Positions 23,351 through 32,004 of a stretch of DNA of 33,259 nucleotides are shown piece after piece. A model generated the notes under the pieces. The model did not search any database. It saw nothing but the letters and a program-made list of their open reading frames with translations, and was not told the origin of the DNA. Position 1 is the stretch's first letter; every line of letters starts with the position of its first letter. Source of the stretch: Bacteroidota bacterium (GTDB taxonomy: Bacteria > Bacteroidota > Bacteroidia > Chitinophagales > Chitinophagaceae); the NCBI GenBank assembly GCA_013287475.1, contig JABDDT010000033.1, forward strand, positions 1-33,259, read 5' to 3'. The translations under genes were made by a program, and so were the position numbers.

Positions 23351-25804
23351 ATGGATTATGTTGGTGAACATTTGATGCCGGGAAAGCTGGGTCAGTTTTT
23401 TGTGGTGCTATCTTTTGCAGGCTCATGCGTGGCTACTCTCTCTTATTTAAAATCGGCCAATTCCAAAACATCTGAAGAAGCTTCTTTATGGAAAAAGATG
23501 GCTCGTTTTAGTTTTCTGTTAAGCACTGTTTCCATATTCCTTGTATTTGCAACTATTTTTTATATCGTTCATCAGCATTATTTCGAATACAATTTTGCCT
23601 GGGAACATTCCAGCAAAAATCTTGATCCGAAATATATGCTCAGTTGCATCTGGGAAGCACAGGAGGGAAGTTTTTTATTGTGGATGATGTGGAACGGTGT
23701 ATTGGGAATCATTCTTATGTCACGGGCCAGACAATGGGAATCACCCATACTTACCATTATCAGTTTTGCGCAATTTTGCCTGCTTACGATGATTCTGGGG
23801 GTCTATATTTTCTCTTTTCAAATTGGACATAGCCCGTTCATGCTGGTGAGACAATTGTTCCAGGAAGCTCCTATTTTTCAAAGGGCCGATTATTTATCTA
23901 TCCCGCAGATGCAGGACGGTCAAAGCCTCAATGCACTTTTACAGAATTACTGGATGGTGATACATCCGCCAGTTTTGTTTCTGGGATTTTCATCCACCCT
24001 TATTCCTTTCGCATTTGCGGTATCGGGTTTATGGAAGAAGGAATACGGTACCTGGACAAAAACTGCATTACCCTGGACGCTTTTTTCCTGTTGTATTCTG
24101 GGAACAGGTATTATGATGGGCGCAGCATGGGCCTATGAATCCCTTACATTTGGCGGATACTGGGCATGGGATCCGGTAGAAAACGCATCGCTGGTACCCT
24201 GGCTTGTTTTGGTGGCTGGTCTTCATACACTGGTAATTTATAATGCCACGGGTCATTCTCTTCGCACTACGTATCTGTTTTTAATTCTTGGTTTTGTATT
24301 AATTCTATATGCAACTTTTCTTACAAGGAGTGGCATTTTGGGAGATACATCGGTCCATGCTTTCGTAGGTTCCGGATTAAATCTGCAATTGATATTACTG
24401 ATTCTGATTTTTTTTATACCTGCACTGATTTTGTATTTTATCCGTTACAACCAGATACCGCATGTTGCAAGGGAAGAAAATACCTGGTCGAGGGAATTCT
24501 GGATGTTTATTGGTGCACTTGTTATTTTTTTATCAGCCATGTTCATCATGGTATTCACTTCACTTCCGGTAATCAACGATATTTTTGGAAGTAAGATGGT
24601 TACCGGCGATGATCCGAAATTTGCGTATAACAGGATTGAGATTTTTATTGCTATCATTCTTGGATTGCTGACTGCAACCGTTCAATATTTAAAATATAAA
24701 AACAGTTCACCTTTCCAGGTTCTGAAAAAACTTTTACCTGTTACTATCATTGCTTTGATCATTTCAGTTTGTGTTAGTGTATTCGGAAATATTCAGTACA
24801 CGGAATATGGAACAGGATACCAGGCAGCTATTCATATGGCCCTGTTTGCGGGTATTTATTCCGTTCTTGCAAACGCAGCTTATATATTTAACAGCCTAAA
24901 GGGAAAAATTAAAATGGCCGGCGCATCCATTGCTCACGCCGGGTTTGGAATTCTTTTAGTAGGAATCCTGATCTCTTCTTCCAAAAAAGAAGTCCTTTCT
25001 CATAATACAACGGGAATTAACCTGCCCTTCGATCCTAAAACAAAAGAAAATCCACTTGAGAATCTGACACTGATAAAAAATGTTAAGACGGATATGGGAA
25101 AGTACTATGCTACTTATCTCAGTAACGATTCTGTGAATGCGACAGGAAATATTATTTATTTCAGAGTTAATTTCACGGATAAAAGAACAGGCGAATCATT
25201 TGATCTTTGGCCAAACCTGATTAAGAATACGAAAGGCGCGGAGAATTTTTCCAACAATCCGGATAAGCAGCATTACCTGGACAGGGATATTTTTACTTAT
25301 ATCAGTTATGCCAATATCCTGGATAAGCAAAGGGATACTTCAGGATTTAAAACTTATCCTGTAGGTATGCACGATACAATTTATTATTCGAAGGGGATGT
25401 TGATTCTTGATACGGTGCTTGTCAATCCAACGACAGATAAATATCGCTTTACTTCCACAGATACAGCCTTGCTTGCCCGGATAAGAGTCATCAGCCGCGA
25501 TAGCCAGCAGTATATGATGGCTCCCCTGTTATACGTGAAGGACAATATGATTCACCGGATAGCTGATACTTTATATGCTCAGAATCTGGCGGTAGAACTG
25601 GGGACTGTAATGAATAATAAAAAGATCCAGTTGCTTGTCAAAGAATCAATGGATATGGTCCCTTTTGTTTCTCTGAAAGTATATTTATTCCCGCAGATCA
25701 ACCTTGTCTGGATTGGTATAATTATCATGATGACCGGCTTTGTAACGAGCATCGTCAGCAGGCGAAAAAGCCTGTCTAAAAGGCTGCCACAGCAGATGTC
25801 CTGA
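23351..25804 (+). CDS. ccmF: Cytochrome c biogenesis protein CcmF/CcsA-type
   Basis: This 817-residue heme-handling membrane protein has about a dozen or more hydrophobic helices. The WWD-type signature GGYWAWDPVENASLVPW (from 268, W271-N278) binds heme on the outer face. The C-terminal third (about 545-785) is a large extracytoplasmic domain before a last helix (about 787-805), typical of CcmF. It attaches heme delivered by CcmE to apocytochrome c. The stop overlaps the next frame's ATG by one base (TGATG). Confidence 0.92.
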   Translation: MDYVGEHLMPGKLGQFFVVLSFAGSCVATLSYLKSANSKTSEEASLWKKMARFSFLLSTVSIFLVFATIFYIVHQHYFEYNFAWEHSSKNLDPKYMLSCIWEAQEGSFLLWMMWNGVLGIILMSRARQWESPILTIISFAQFCLLTMILGVYIFSFQIGHSPFMLVRQLFQEAPIFQRADYLSIPQMQDGQSLNALLQNYWMVIHPPVLFLGFSSTLIPFAFAVSGLWKKEYGTWTKTALPWTLFSCCILGTGIMMGAAWAYESLTFGGYWAWDPVENASLVPWLVLVAGLHTLVIYNATGHSLRTTYLFLILGFVLILYATFLTRSGILGDTSVHAFVGSGLNLQLILLILIFFIPALILYFIRYNQIPHVAREENTWSREFWMFIGALVIFLSAMFIMVFTSLPVINDIFGSKMVTGDDPKFAYNRIEIFIAIILGLLTATVQYLKYKNSSPFQVLKKLLPVTIIALIISVCVSVFGNIQYTEYGTGYQAAIHMALFAGIYSVLANAAYIFNSLKGKIKMAGASIAHAGFGILLVGILISSSKKEVLSHNTTGINLPFDPKTKENPLENLTLIKNVKTDMGKYYATYLSNDSVNATGNIIYFRVNFTDKRTGESFDLWPNLIKNTKGAENFSNNPDKQHYLDRDIFTYISYANILDKQRDTSGFKTYPVGMHDTIYYSKGMLILDTVLVNPTTDKYRFTSTDTALLARIRVISRDSQQYMMAPLLYVKDNMIHRIADTLYAQNLAVELGTVMNNKKIQLLVKESMDMVPFVSLKVYLFPQINLVWIGIIIMMTGFVTSIVSRRKSLSKRLPQQMS

Positions 25805-25857
25805 TGGTTCCGGTTCCCTTGGGAGTACCCGGATTTTTTATTAACTTTAAGCTTTCA

Positions 25858-26550
25858 ATGCCCCTTTTTCGTTTACGATACCTCTATGTTTTATTACCGT
25901 TTATCCTGCTGATCACGGTTCAGTCTGCTTTTGCCCAGCAGTCACCCGTTCCTGCACCGGTTACCAAACAAACTGAACAGGAAAAAAAACTGGCTGATCT
26001 TCAACAATTCAATAATCGTTTCGGTAAAAATGATACCATTTGGAGCATGGTGATCGTATATGAAGGGGATACCATCCCTGCCAAAACATATGCTGCGGTG
26101 GATATATATGGCGCTATGACGCGTGCCATGCGTAAACGAAACGAAGCAATGACGCGATTGCGTAATGCGGTATATGTCACTTATCCATATGCAAGGAAAG
26201 CAGGAATTATCTTGAATGATATGAATGCGCAGCTGGCAAAAATGAATTCAGAATCTCAAAGGAAGGATTATATCAAATCCATGGAAAAGGATTTGAGAAA
26301 AGAATTTACCGATCCGATGGAAAGGCTTTCAGTTTATCAGGGAAAGGTTTTGATGAAACTTATTAACAGGCAGACCGGCAATAACTGTTATGACATTATA
26401 AAAGAATATCGTGGCGGGTTCTCAGCCCGTGTATGGCAAACGGTTGCTTTTTTCTTCGGCAGCAGCCTTAAACAGTCTTACGATGCGCAGGGAGAAGATC
26501 ATGATGTTGAGGTGATAGTGCAGGAGGTGGAAAGAATGTATCGGGGGTAG
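25858..26550 (+). CDS. DUF4294-family secreted protein
   Basis: This protein is 230 residues from the ATG at 25858, which gives a normal signal peptide (PLFRLRYLYVLLPFILLI, cleaved after SAFAQ). A longer frame from 25804 overlaps the ccmF-like stop (TGATG) but would place about 18 residues before the signal. The mature protein is charged and helical, with the DUF4294 features DTIPAKTYAAVDIYG, RKRNEAMTRLRNAVYVTYPYA and TGNNCYDIIKEYRGGF. The family is Bacteroidota-specific and uncharacterised. A linked role with cytochrome maturation is suggested only by position. The stop is 7 bases from an inverted repeat. Confidence 0.78.
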   Translation: MPLFRLRYLYVLLPFILLITVQSAFAQQSPVPAPVTKQTEQEKKLADLQQFNNRFGKNDTIWSMVIVYEGDTIPAKTYAAVDIYGAMTRAMRKRNEAMTRLRNAVYVTYPYARKAGIILNDMNAQLAKMNSESQRKDYIKSMEKDLRKEFTDPMERLSVYQGKVLMKLINRQTGNNCYDIIKEYRGGFSARVWQTVAFFFGSSLKQSYDAQGEDHDVEVIVQEVERMYRG

Positions 26551-26557
26551 ATTTATT

Positions 26558-26735
26558 TAATGTGGCGAATGAGGGAATGTATGAAATTAAAAAAGTGGGA
26601 ATTGAATTATCAATGATAATGTAGAAAATGTAGCTATTTATTATAAGCTGGCAAAGTCCTCACATTTCCAAATTGTCATTTCCCCATTCAATTTTGAATT
26701 CCTACATTTTCTACATTTCCGTATTCGCCACATTA
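26558..26735. repeat. Long imperfect hairpin with word AATGTRG, convergent genes
   Basis: The outer arms 26558-26570 (TAATGTGGCGAAT) and 26723-26735 are perfect complements (13 bp); a second pair, 26618-26633 (AATGTAGAAAATGTAG) with 26702-26717, is a perfect 16 bp inverted repeat. Between them short AATG-type words recur every 8-9 bases, a looser period than the heptads elsewhere. The TAA stop of the rfaE2-type gene (26733-26735) is the outermost part of the right arm. The opposite DUF4294 stop is 7 bases from the left arm. Confidence 0.88.
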
Positions 26736-27224
26736 CAAGCTTTGGATTTTACCAATTATCCCGGTAGTAGAAAAACCAGGTATAATCGGATTTATCACAA
26801 CTCGCCCCCCCGCAGCTATCACTTCTTTCGCACCAACAATCTGATCCATTGTATAATCGCCGCCTTTTACCAGAACATGCGGTTTTATTATTTCAATTAG
26901 TTCCAGCGGGGTATCTTCTTCAAAGACCACAACGGCATCCACGATAAGCAGGGATGCGAGCATAAGAGCGCGTGATTTTTCGTCCATCACGGGTCGGCCT
27001 GGGCCTTTCAGCCTGTGGGCCGATCCATCAGAATTCAAACCAACAATCAGGAAATCTGATTCGCGGGCTGCATCCGAGAGTGAAGCAATATGACCAGGAT
27101 GCAGGATATCGAAGCATCCATTGGTAAATGAAATCGTCTTATTAAGGAGTTTCCATCTGTTCACCTGGAAAACAATTTCTTTTGTAGAATATATTTTATG
27201 CTGTATAACCTGGGGTTGGTTCAT
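26733..27224 (-). CDS. rfaE2: Heptose-1-phosphate adenylyltransferase-like nucleotidyltransferase (RfaE2)
   Basis: This 163-residue cytidylyltransferase-fold protein resembles the C-terminal domain of HldE. It has TNGCFDILHPGH (34-45, with the HxGH site H42/H45), GLNSDGSAHRLKGPGRPV, the SRALMLASL helix, VLVKGGDYT and the late FSTTGII motif. It would join ADP to D-glycero-beta-D-manno-heptose 1-phosphate for lipopolysaccharide core synthesis. The kinase half is not present, as is usual for split forms. It overlaps the upstream membrane gene by 29 bases, so it is coupled to it. Confidence 0.9.
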   Translation of the reverse strand: MNQPQVIQHKIYSTKEIVFQVNRWKLLNKTISFTNGCFDILHPGHIASLSDAARESDFLIVGLNSDGSAHRLKGPGRPVMDEKSRALMLASLLIVDAVVVFEEDTPLELIEIIKPHVLVKGGDYTMDQIVGAKEVIAAGGRVVINPIIPGFSTTGIIGKIQSL

Positions 27225-28233
27225 CCACTTTAATTTTTTGACGGTTCACGCGGGGTAATAAAATAAAACTGATTACGCCAAAAATGACAAAACTCAAAAA
27301 CTGACCAAACCAGAGCAGCCATCCAAGTGCCTGTCCGTAAGGTTCTTTTGGTATATGGTATAAGGCAACGGTTTCCATAACGAGTAAAGCGTATGCACCG
27401 ATTCCTCCTGGAGAAAGGATCATACCAACACTCCCCATAGCCAGTACAGTCAAAGCATCGGCAAGGCCCAGGTGGCTTGTTTCATCAATAGCGAAAAACC
27501 CGCACCAGGTGCTAAGCAGGTACATAACCCATATCGCAATAGTATAAAAGAAAAATAAAGGTTTATTTTTTAAAGCCCGGACGCTGATAAGTCCATGCCA
27601 GACACCTGTAAGGATATCTTTTATTTTCTGTACGATATTAATATGTCCGAAACGGCTAAAGACCACTTTTATAATAACCAGAAAAACGATCAGTCCGATA
27701 GCCAGAATCACTATTTTCCTGTAGGCAGTCTGTCCGTTTTTGTTTTGAAAAAGAGGGTAAATATAATCGTGTACCAGGGAACTGACGATATCAAATTGAA
27801 AAACGAATGTGAGACCGAAAACCAGCATCAGGCAAATAACATCAAAAGCTCTTTCTGCAACAATGGTACCTACGAGTTTTTGGGCCGGGATTTTTTCATA
27901 TTTCGCCAGTATGGTACATTTTAATACTTCTCCTAGCCTTGGAGCACCGAGGTTTACGAAATATCCGATCATAACAGCAAAAAAGGCATTCAGCCGGGAA
28001 GGATTATAACCCATAGGTTCCATAAGCTGCCTCCACCGCAGGGCACGTAACCAGTGGGCAACGAGTAATAAGCTGAAAACGGGAACAAGGAGCCAGTAAT
28101 GTGCGCGGTCCATCGCTTTTTTAAGTTGTTCCCATTTCTCATGGTCCATTCCTCGAACACTTAACCAAACAAAAAATACTGCCAGGCCGGCAAAAAAAAC
28201 GTATTGGAGAGCCGATAAAAAATGCTTCTTCAT
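27196..28233 (-). CDS. YbhN/LPG-synthase-TM-type membrane protein
   Basis: This 345-residue integral membrane protein of the lysylphosphatidylglycerol-synthase transmembrane (UPF0104/YbhN) family has about eight helices. Family signatures seen are HWLRALRWRQLMEP, FFAVMIGYFVNLGAPRLGEV (about 85-104) and the closing MGSVGMILSPGGIGAYALL. It lacks the catalytic LPG-synthase domain. Some members move lipids or flip glycolipid precursors, but no substrate can be assigned. It lies between panD and the rfaE2-type gene in one minus-strand run. Confidence 0.87.
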   Translation of the reverse strand: MKKHFLSALQYVFFAGLAVFFVWLSVRGMDHEKWEQLKKAMDRAHYWLLVPVFSLLLVAHWLRALRWRQLMEPMGYNPSRLNAFFAVMIGYFVNLGAPRLGEVLKCTILAKYEKIPAQKLVGTIVAERAFDVICLMLVFGLTFVFQFDIVSSLVHDYIYPLFQNKNGQTAYRKIVILAIGLIVFLVIIKVVFSRFGHINIVQKIKDILTGVWHGLISVRALKNKPLFFFYTIAIWVMYLLSTWCGFFAIDETSHLGLADALTVLAMGSVGMILSPGGIGAYALLVMETVALYHIPKEPYGQALGWLLWFGQFLSFVIFGVISFILLPRVNRQKIKVDEPTPGYTA

Positions 28234-28304
28234 AGAAGGAGGTAAGATACAATTTTAAAGGTATCCGGCAAGTCTGGAACGGGATACAACGCACTGCGGG
28301 TGTT

Positions 28305-28649
28305 CTATAATTTATTCCCTTCCCTGGGAAAAACCACCCAGGGTTTGAATTTTTTAGCTTCTTCAAAATCCAGGCGTGCATAGGAAATTACAATTACAAT
28401 ATCCCCAACTGCCCCACTTCGGGCTGCAGGCCCGTTCAGGCAGCATATTCCTGAATTTCTTTTTCCGGGAATAAGATATGTTTCAATCCGTGCTCCATTG
28501 TTAACGTTCACAACCTGCACTTTTTCATTAGCAATTAAATTGCCAGCGTCCATCAGATCCTCATCAAGGGTCAGGCTGCCGATATAATTCAGATTGGATT
28601 CTGTTATAACCAGCCTGTGAACTTTAGATTTTAGTACTTCAATATCCAT
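28305..28649 (-). CDS. panD: Aspartate 1-decarboxylase
   Basis: This enzyme makes beta-alanine from aspartate for pantothenate and CoA. The 114-residue proenzyme is cleaved between G24 and S25 (YIGSLTLDE), S25 becoming the pyruvoyl cofactor. The family motifs KSKVHRL (8-14), [16 protein letters not shown], and [17 protein letters not shown] are present. It lies 33 bases downstream of panC and runs with it, so both late steps of pantothenate synthesis are encoded together. Confidence 0.95.
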   Translation of the reverse strand: MDIEVLKSKVHRLVITESNLNYIGSLTLDEDLMDAGNLIANEKVQVVNVNNGARIETYLIPGKRNSGICCLNGPAARSGAVGDIVIVISYARLDFEEAKKFKPWVVFPREGNKL

Positions 28650-28682
28650 GAGCGCTTTTTCATTTTGAGCCGCAAATTTAAA

Positions 28683-29528
28683 CTAATTCAGCAGCATATT
28701 ATCTATAAGTCTCACTTCTCCCTGAAAAGCTGCGATAAGAGCCAGCGTTTTCACTTTTCCATCAAATACATGAACCGGTTCTAAATCCACAGCATTGGAA
28801 ATGGATATATAATCAGTTTTAAAATGTGCTGCATCCAGTATTTGCCTGGCCGTTTCAATGACAGGACCGGTATCGCCGGGAATAAGAGTATCCCTGATAT
28901 ATGTAAGAGCCTGGAATATGGCAGGTGCAAATCTTCTTTGTTCAGTAGTTAACCGCCTGTTACGGCTGCTTAATGCGAGACCATCTTTATCCCTCATGGT
29001 TGGAACAGTCTGGAATTCAATTGCCAGATGGAGGAGCCTGATCAATCTTTTTACAACCAGGCATTGCTGGAAATCTTTTTGTCCCATGAATAAATATTCA
29101 GGTCTTACAATGTCCAGCAGCCGGTTCATTACCTGACAGACTCCCTGGAAATGACCTGGACGATAACGGCCTTCCAGGGTGGTTTCAAGTGAGCCCAGGT
29201 TATAGGTTTCCAATCCGGTATCCCCCTTTGGATAAATTTCATGTATGGAAGGGACAAAAACCAGGTCTGTACCAGCTTTTGCAAGCATTTCAATATCCAT
29301 TTCCAGACTGATGGGATATTTCTCAAAATCTTTGCGGTCATTGAATTGGGCAGGGTTTACAAAAATGCTGCAAATACAGAGATCCGTTTGGGAACGGCAG
29401 GCTTCGATCAGACTTATATGCCCTTCATGCAAAGCGCCCATGGTTGGCACAAAACCGGTTTTACCCCCCTTGTTTTTCTTATCGGCCAGGCATTTCCGGA
29501 GGTCTTCCGACTTTTTAAATAGAATCAT
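28683..29528 (-). CDS. panC: Pantothenate synthetase
   Basis: This enzyme condenses pantoate and beta-alanine with ATP to give pantothenate. The 281-residue protein has the HIGH-type motif GALHEGH (31-37), the FVNPAQFNDRKDFEKYP segment, YLFMGQKDFQQ and the KMSKS-like DKDGLALSSRNRRL. It starts at the ATG at 29528 and is the first gene of the panC-panD-membrane protein-rfaE2 run, divergent from the glycogen-synthase-like gene. Confidence 0.95.
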   Translation of the reverse strand: MILFKKSEDLRKCLADKKNKGGKTGFVPTMGALHEGHISLIEACRSQTDLCICSIFVNPAQFNDRKDFEKYPISLEMDIEMLAKAGTDLVFVPSIHEIYPKGDTGLETYNLGSLETTLEGRYRPGHFQGVCQVMNRLLDIVRPEYLFMGQKDFQQCLVVKRLIRLLHLAIEFQTVPTMRDKDGLALSSRNRRLTTEQRRFAPAIFQALTYIRDTLIPGDTGPVIETARQILDAAHFKTDYISISNAVDLEPVHVFDGKVKTLALIAAFQGEVRLIDNMLLN

Positions 29529-29585
29529 TTTCAGCGTTTTAGCAATTCAGAAGCATTACAACAAGCCTATTTAGGGAATTAAACG

Positions 29586-29593
29586 TACCTTTG
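29586..29593 (+). promoter_or_regulatory. -7 box for the glycogen-synthase-like gene
   Basis: TACCTTTG is an exact match to the TAnnTTTG consensus, 46 bases before the ATG at 29640. No clear -33 box is visible at the usual spacing, so only the -7 box is called. Confidence 0.55.
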
Positions 29594-29639
29594 CAAACTG
29601 AATTTCAGGTATTCTCCTGATCACCAATTCCCATTCCTA

Positions 29640-30452
29640 ATGGTAGCAAAGAAAAGAATTTTATTTATTGCCAATGAAATGTCTCCCTATCTGGAACTGA
29701 CAGAATTTGCGGAAACAGTCAATAAGTTAGCGATAAAGTCCAATGATAATGGTTTTGAAGTTCGATGCATCATGCCAAGGTTTGGTGTGATTAATGAAAG
29801 GAGGCACAGGTTGCACGAAGTTGTCAGACTTTCCGGTATCAACGTTTCAGTAGATAATGATGATTATCCCCTGCAAATTAAAGTCGCTTCTCTGCCGAAT
29901 GCACGGTTGCAGGTTTATTTCCTGGAGAACGAAGACCTTTTCAAGCGCAAATATATTTTTCATGATGAAAAGGAAAAATGGTTTGAAGACAATGGGCTCC
30001 GTACAGTATTCTTTTGCAAAGGGGCCCTTGAAACTGTCAAGAAATTCGGATGGCCGCCTGATATCATTCACTGCAGTGGGTGGATGACCGGACTCATTCC
30101 TTTCTACCTGAAAACAGTCTATAAAAAGGAACCTGTTTTCACACACAGCAAAGTGGTGTACACCATTGGCCAGAATACTTTCAAGGAAAAACTGGGTAAT
30201 AATTTTACCAAAACGGCTAATATACATGCAAGTATTAAGGAAAAAGATCTTGAACCTTTCAACGAGGCAAACAATTCAGATTTGTTCCGTATTGGTGCAG
30301 GTTATGCCGATGCCATCACATTCGGTGCGGAAAAGACAGATAAAAAACTCATAGAGGAATTCAGTAAAGTCAGGGGCAAAAAAGTGCTTCCTTATAATAC
30401 GGAATCGGACCTGAGTGATTACCTGCAACTCTATACTGATCTGTCACAATAA
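29640..30452 (+). CDS. Short glycogen/starch-synthase-like protein (GT5 N-domain only)
   Basis: This 270-residue protein matches the N-terminal Rossmann lobe of GlgA (ILFIANEMSPY, GFEVRCIMPRFGVINERRH, WPPDIIHCSGW) but ends where the second, ADP-glucose-binding lobe should begin. The KTGGL motif that binds the donor is replaced by LELTEFAE (residues 18-25). Short forms like this are common in Bacteroidota next to panC. With half the fold and no KxGGL it is unlikely to be an ordinary glycogen synthase; it may be a regulatory or structural protein. Confidence 0.82.
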   Translation: MVAKKRILFIANEMSPYLELTEFAETVNKLAIKSNDNGFEVRCIMPRFGVINERRHRLHEVVRLSGINVSVDNDDYPLQIKVASLPNARLQVYFLENEDLFKRKYIFHDEKEKWFEDNGLRTVFFCKGALETVKKFGWPPDIIHCSGWMTGLIPFYLKTVYKKEPVFTHSKVVYTIGQNTFKEKLGNNFTKTANIHASIKEKDLEPFNEANNSDLFRIGAGYADAITFGAEKTDKKLIEEFSKVRGKKVLPYNTESDLSDYLQLYTDLSQ

Positions 30453-30465
30453 TTAGTTCCAGCGA

Positions 30466-30499
30466 TTTATAAGTAATAATGTATCAACTATTATCTTTG
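30466..30499 (+). promoter_or_regulatory. Promoter for metK
   Basis: TATCTTTG at 30492-30499 matches the -7 consensus; TTTA at 30466-30469 lies 22 bases upstream and approximates the -33 box. The ATG is 71 bases downstream, leaving a leader of about 65 bases with no recognised riboswitch. Confidence 0.6.
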
Positions 30500-30570
30500 C
30501 ATCGCCATCCATTAATTACTTTTTGTAGTTAGTGGTTTTTTATTTTCTTGATCCAATTCAACAAGTAAAA

Positions 30571-31827
30571 ATGCCTTATTTATTTACTTCCGAAAGTGTT
30601 TCTGAAGGTCACCCGGATAAAGTTGCCGACCAGATTTCTGATGCACTGATAGATCATTTTCTTGCTTTTGATCCTCAATCCAAAGTAGCCTGCGAAACCC
30701 TTGTAACTACCGGACAGGTTGTACTTGCCGGTGAAGTAAAATCCAGCGCCTATCTGGATGTACAGGAAATTGCACGCTCAGTGATCCGTAAAATCGGTTA
30801 TACCAAGAGCGAATATATGTTTGAAGCTAATTCCTGCGGAATATTTTCTGCAATTCATGAGCAGTCGGCCGATATAAACCAGGGTGTTGACCGGACAAAA
30901 AAAGAAGAACAGGGTGCCGGCGATCAGGGAATGATGTTTGGTTATGCCAGTCATGAAACAGAAGATTATATGCCGCTTGCCCTCGATCTGGCACACAAAC
31001 TCCTGATTGAACTGGCTGCACTGAGAAGGGAGGATAAAGAAATCAAATACCTGCGTCCGGATGCCAAAAGCCAGGTTACCCTTGAATATGACGATAACAA
31101 CAATCCGGTTCGGATAGATGCCATTGTGATTTCAACCCAGCACGACGATTTCGATACAGAAGCAAAAATGCAGGCTAAGATTAAAAAAGATATTCTTTCA
31201 ATACTTATACCCCGCGTTCAGTCAAAATATAAAAAATACGGGCAACTATTTAATGATAAAATAAAGTATCATATTAACCCCACCGGTAAGTTTGTAATTG
31301 GTGGTCCGCATGGCGATACGGGTCTGACAGGGCGTAAAATTATCGTGGATACATATGGTGGGAAGGGCGCGCATGGCGGAGGTGCTTTCAGCGGAAAGGA
31401 TCCTTCCAAAGTAGACCGCAGCGCAGCATATGCAACCAGGCATATTGCAAAAAATCTGGTTGCTGCCGGGTTGGCAAAGGAAGTACTTGTACAGGTTTCT
31501 TATGCCATTGGAGTTGCGCAGCCAACTTCTATTTACGTGAATACTTTCGGAACTGCCAATGTGAAACTTTCTGACGGGGACATTGGAAAAATTGTAGCGC
31601 AGATCTTTGATATGCGACCTTACTTCTTAGAAAAAAGATTGAAACTGCGAAACCCGATTTACAGTGAAACAGCAGCATACGGACATATGGGTCGCAAACC
31701 ACAAATCGTTGAGAAGACATTTGTTTCTCCCGACGGAAAAACCATAAAGAAAAAAGTTGAATTATTTACATGGGAGAAACTGGATTACGTAAAAAAAGTA
31801 AAGCAGGCTTTTAAGCTTAAGGCGTAA
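30571..31827 (+). CDS. metK: S-adenosylmethionine synthetase
   Basis: This enzyme makes SAM from methionine and ATP. The 418-residue protein has [13 protein letters not shown] (5-17, catalytic H14), [26 protein letters not shown] and [19 protein letters not shown], covering the ATP, methionine and metal sites. It is longer than E. coli MetK (384), as is usual in this phylum. The ATG at 30571 starts the conserved MPYLFTSES; the frame extends upstream without support. The last residues KLKA and the TAA stop are read from a heptad array (31815-31842), so the natural C-terminus may have been slightly changed. Confidence 0.95.
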   Translation: MPYLFTSESVSEGHPDKVADQISDALIDHFLAFDPQSKVACETLVTTGQVVLAGEVKSSAYLDVQEIARSVIRKIGYTKSEYMFEANSCGIFSAIHEQSADINQGVDRTKKEEQGAGDQGMMFGYASHETEDYMPLALDLAHKLLIELAALRREDKEIKYLRPDAKSQVTLEYDDNNNPVRIDAIVISTQHDDFDTEAKMQAKIKKDILSILIPRVQSKYKKYGQLFNDKIKYHINPTGKFVIGGPHGDTGLTGRKIIVDTYGGKGAHGGGAFSGKDPSKVDRSAAYATRHIAKNLVAAGLAKEVLVQVSYAIGVAQPTSIYVNTFGTANVKLSDGDIGKIVAQIFDMRPYFLEKRLKLRNPIYSETAAYGHMGRKPQIVEKTFVSPDGKTIKKKVELFTWEKLDYVKKVKQAFKLKA

Positions 31828-31842
31828 AGCATAAGGCTTAAG
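31815..31842 (+). repeat. Heptad array overlapping the metK 3' end
   Basis: Four heptads, GCTTAAG, GCGTAAA, GCATAAG, GCTTAAG, begin inside metK and continue past its stop (31825-31827). The words match those at 22775-22880. No inverted partner is visible before the terminator. Confidence 0.85.
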
Positions 31843-31854
31843 GCAATATTTTTT

Positions 31855-31885
31855 GGGGCGGGTTTTATTACCGGCCCTTTTTTTT
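31855..31885 (+). terminator. Intrinsic terminator after metK
   Basis: GGGCGGGT (31856-31863) pairs with ACCGGCCC (31870-31877) with one mismatch around the 6-base loop TTTATT, followed by eight T (31878-31885). It is 28 bases past the metK stop. Confidence 0.85.
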
Positions 31886-31886
31886 G

Positions 31887-31993
31887 ATTGTTAATTGTCA
31901 ATTGTTAATTGTTAACAGGGTTTGTAATCCATTCAACCCATACTTCCCTATTTACACAAACACGTTTACAATTAACAATTGACAATTAACAAT
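31887..31993. repeat. Heptad hairpin with word TTGTTAA
   Basis: The left arm (31887-31916) is TTGTTAA, TTGTCAA, TTGTTAA, TTGTTAA in phase from 31888. The right arm (31964-31993), read on the minus strand, is TTGTTAA, TTGTCAA, TTGTTAA, TTGTAAA. The first 26 bases pair perfectly, including the variant TTGTCAA in the same slot of both arms. The loop is 47 bases. The right arm ends 12 bases before the Nudix start, and metK's own terminator stands to the left. Confidence 0.93.
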
Positions 31994-32004
31994 TAAATTC
32001 GGTG

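Noticed and set aside
30500..30570. SAM riboswitch in the metK leader
   Set aside because: The leader is only about 65 AT-rich bases without the paired elements of SAM-I or SAM-II that I could recognise.
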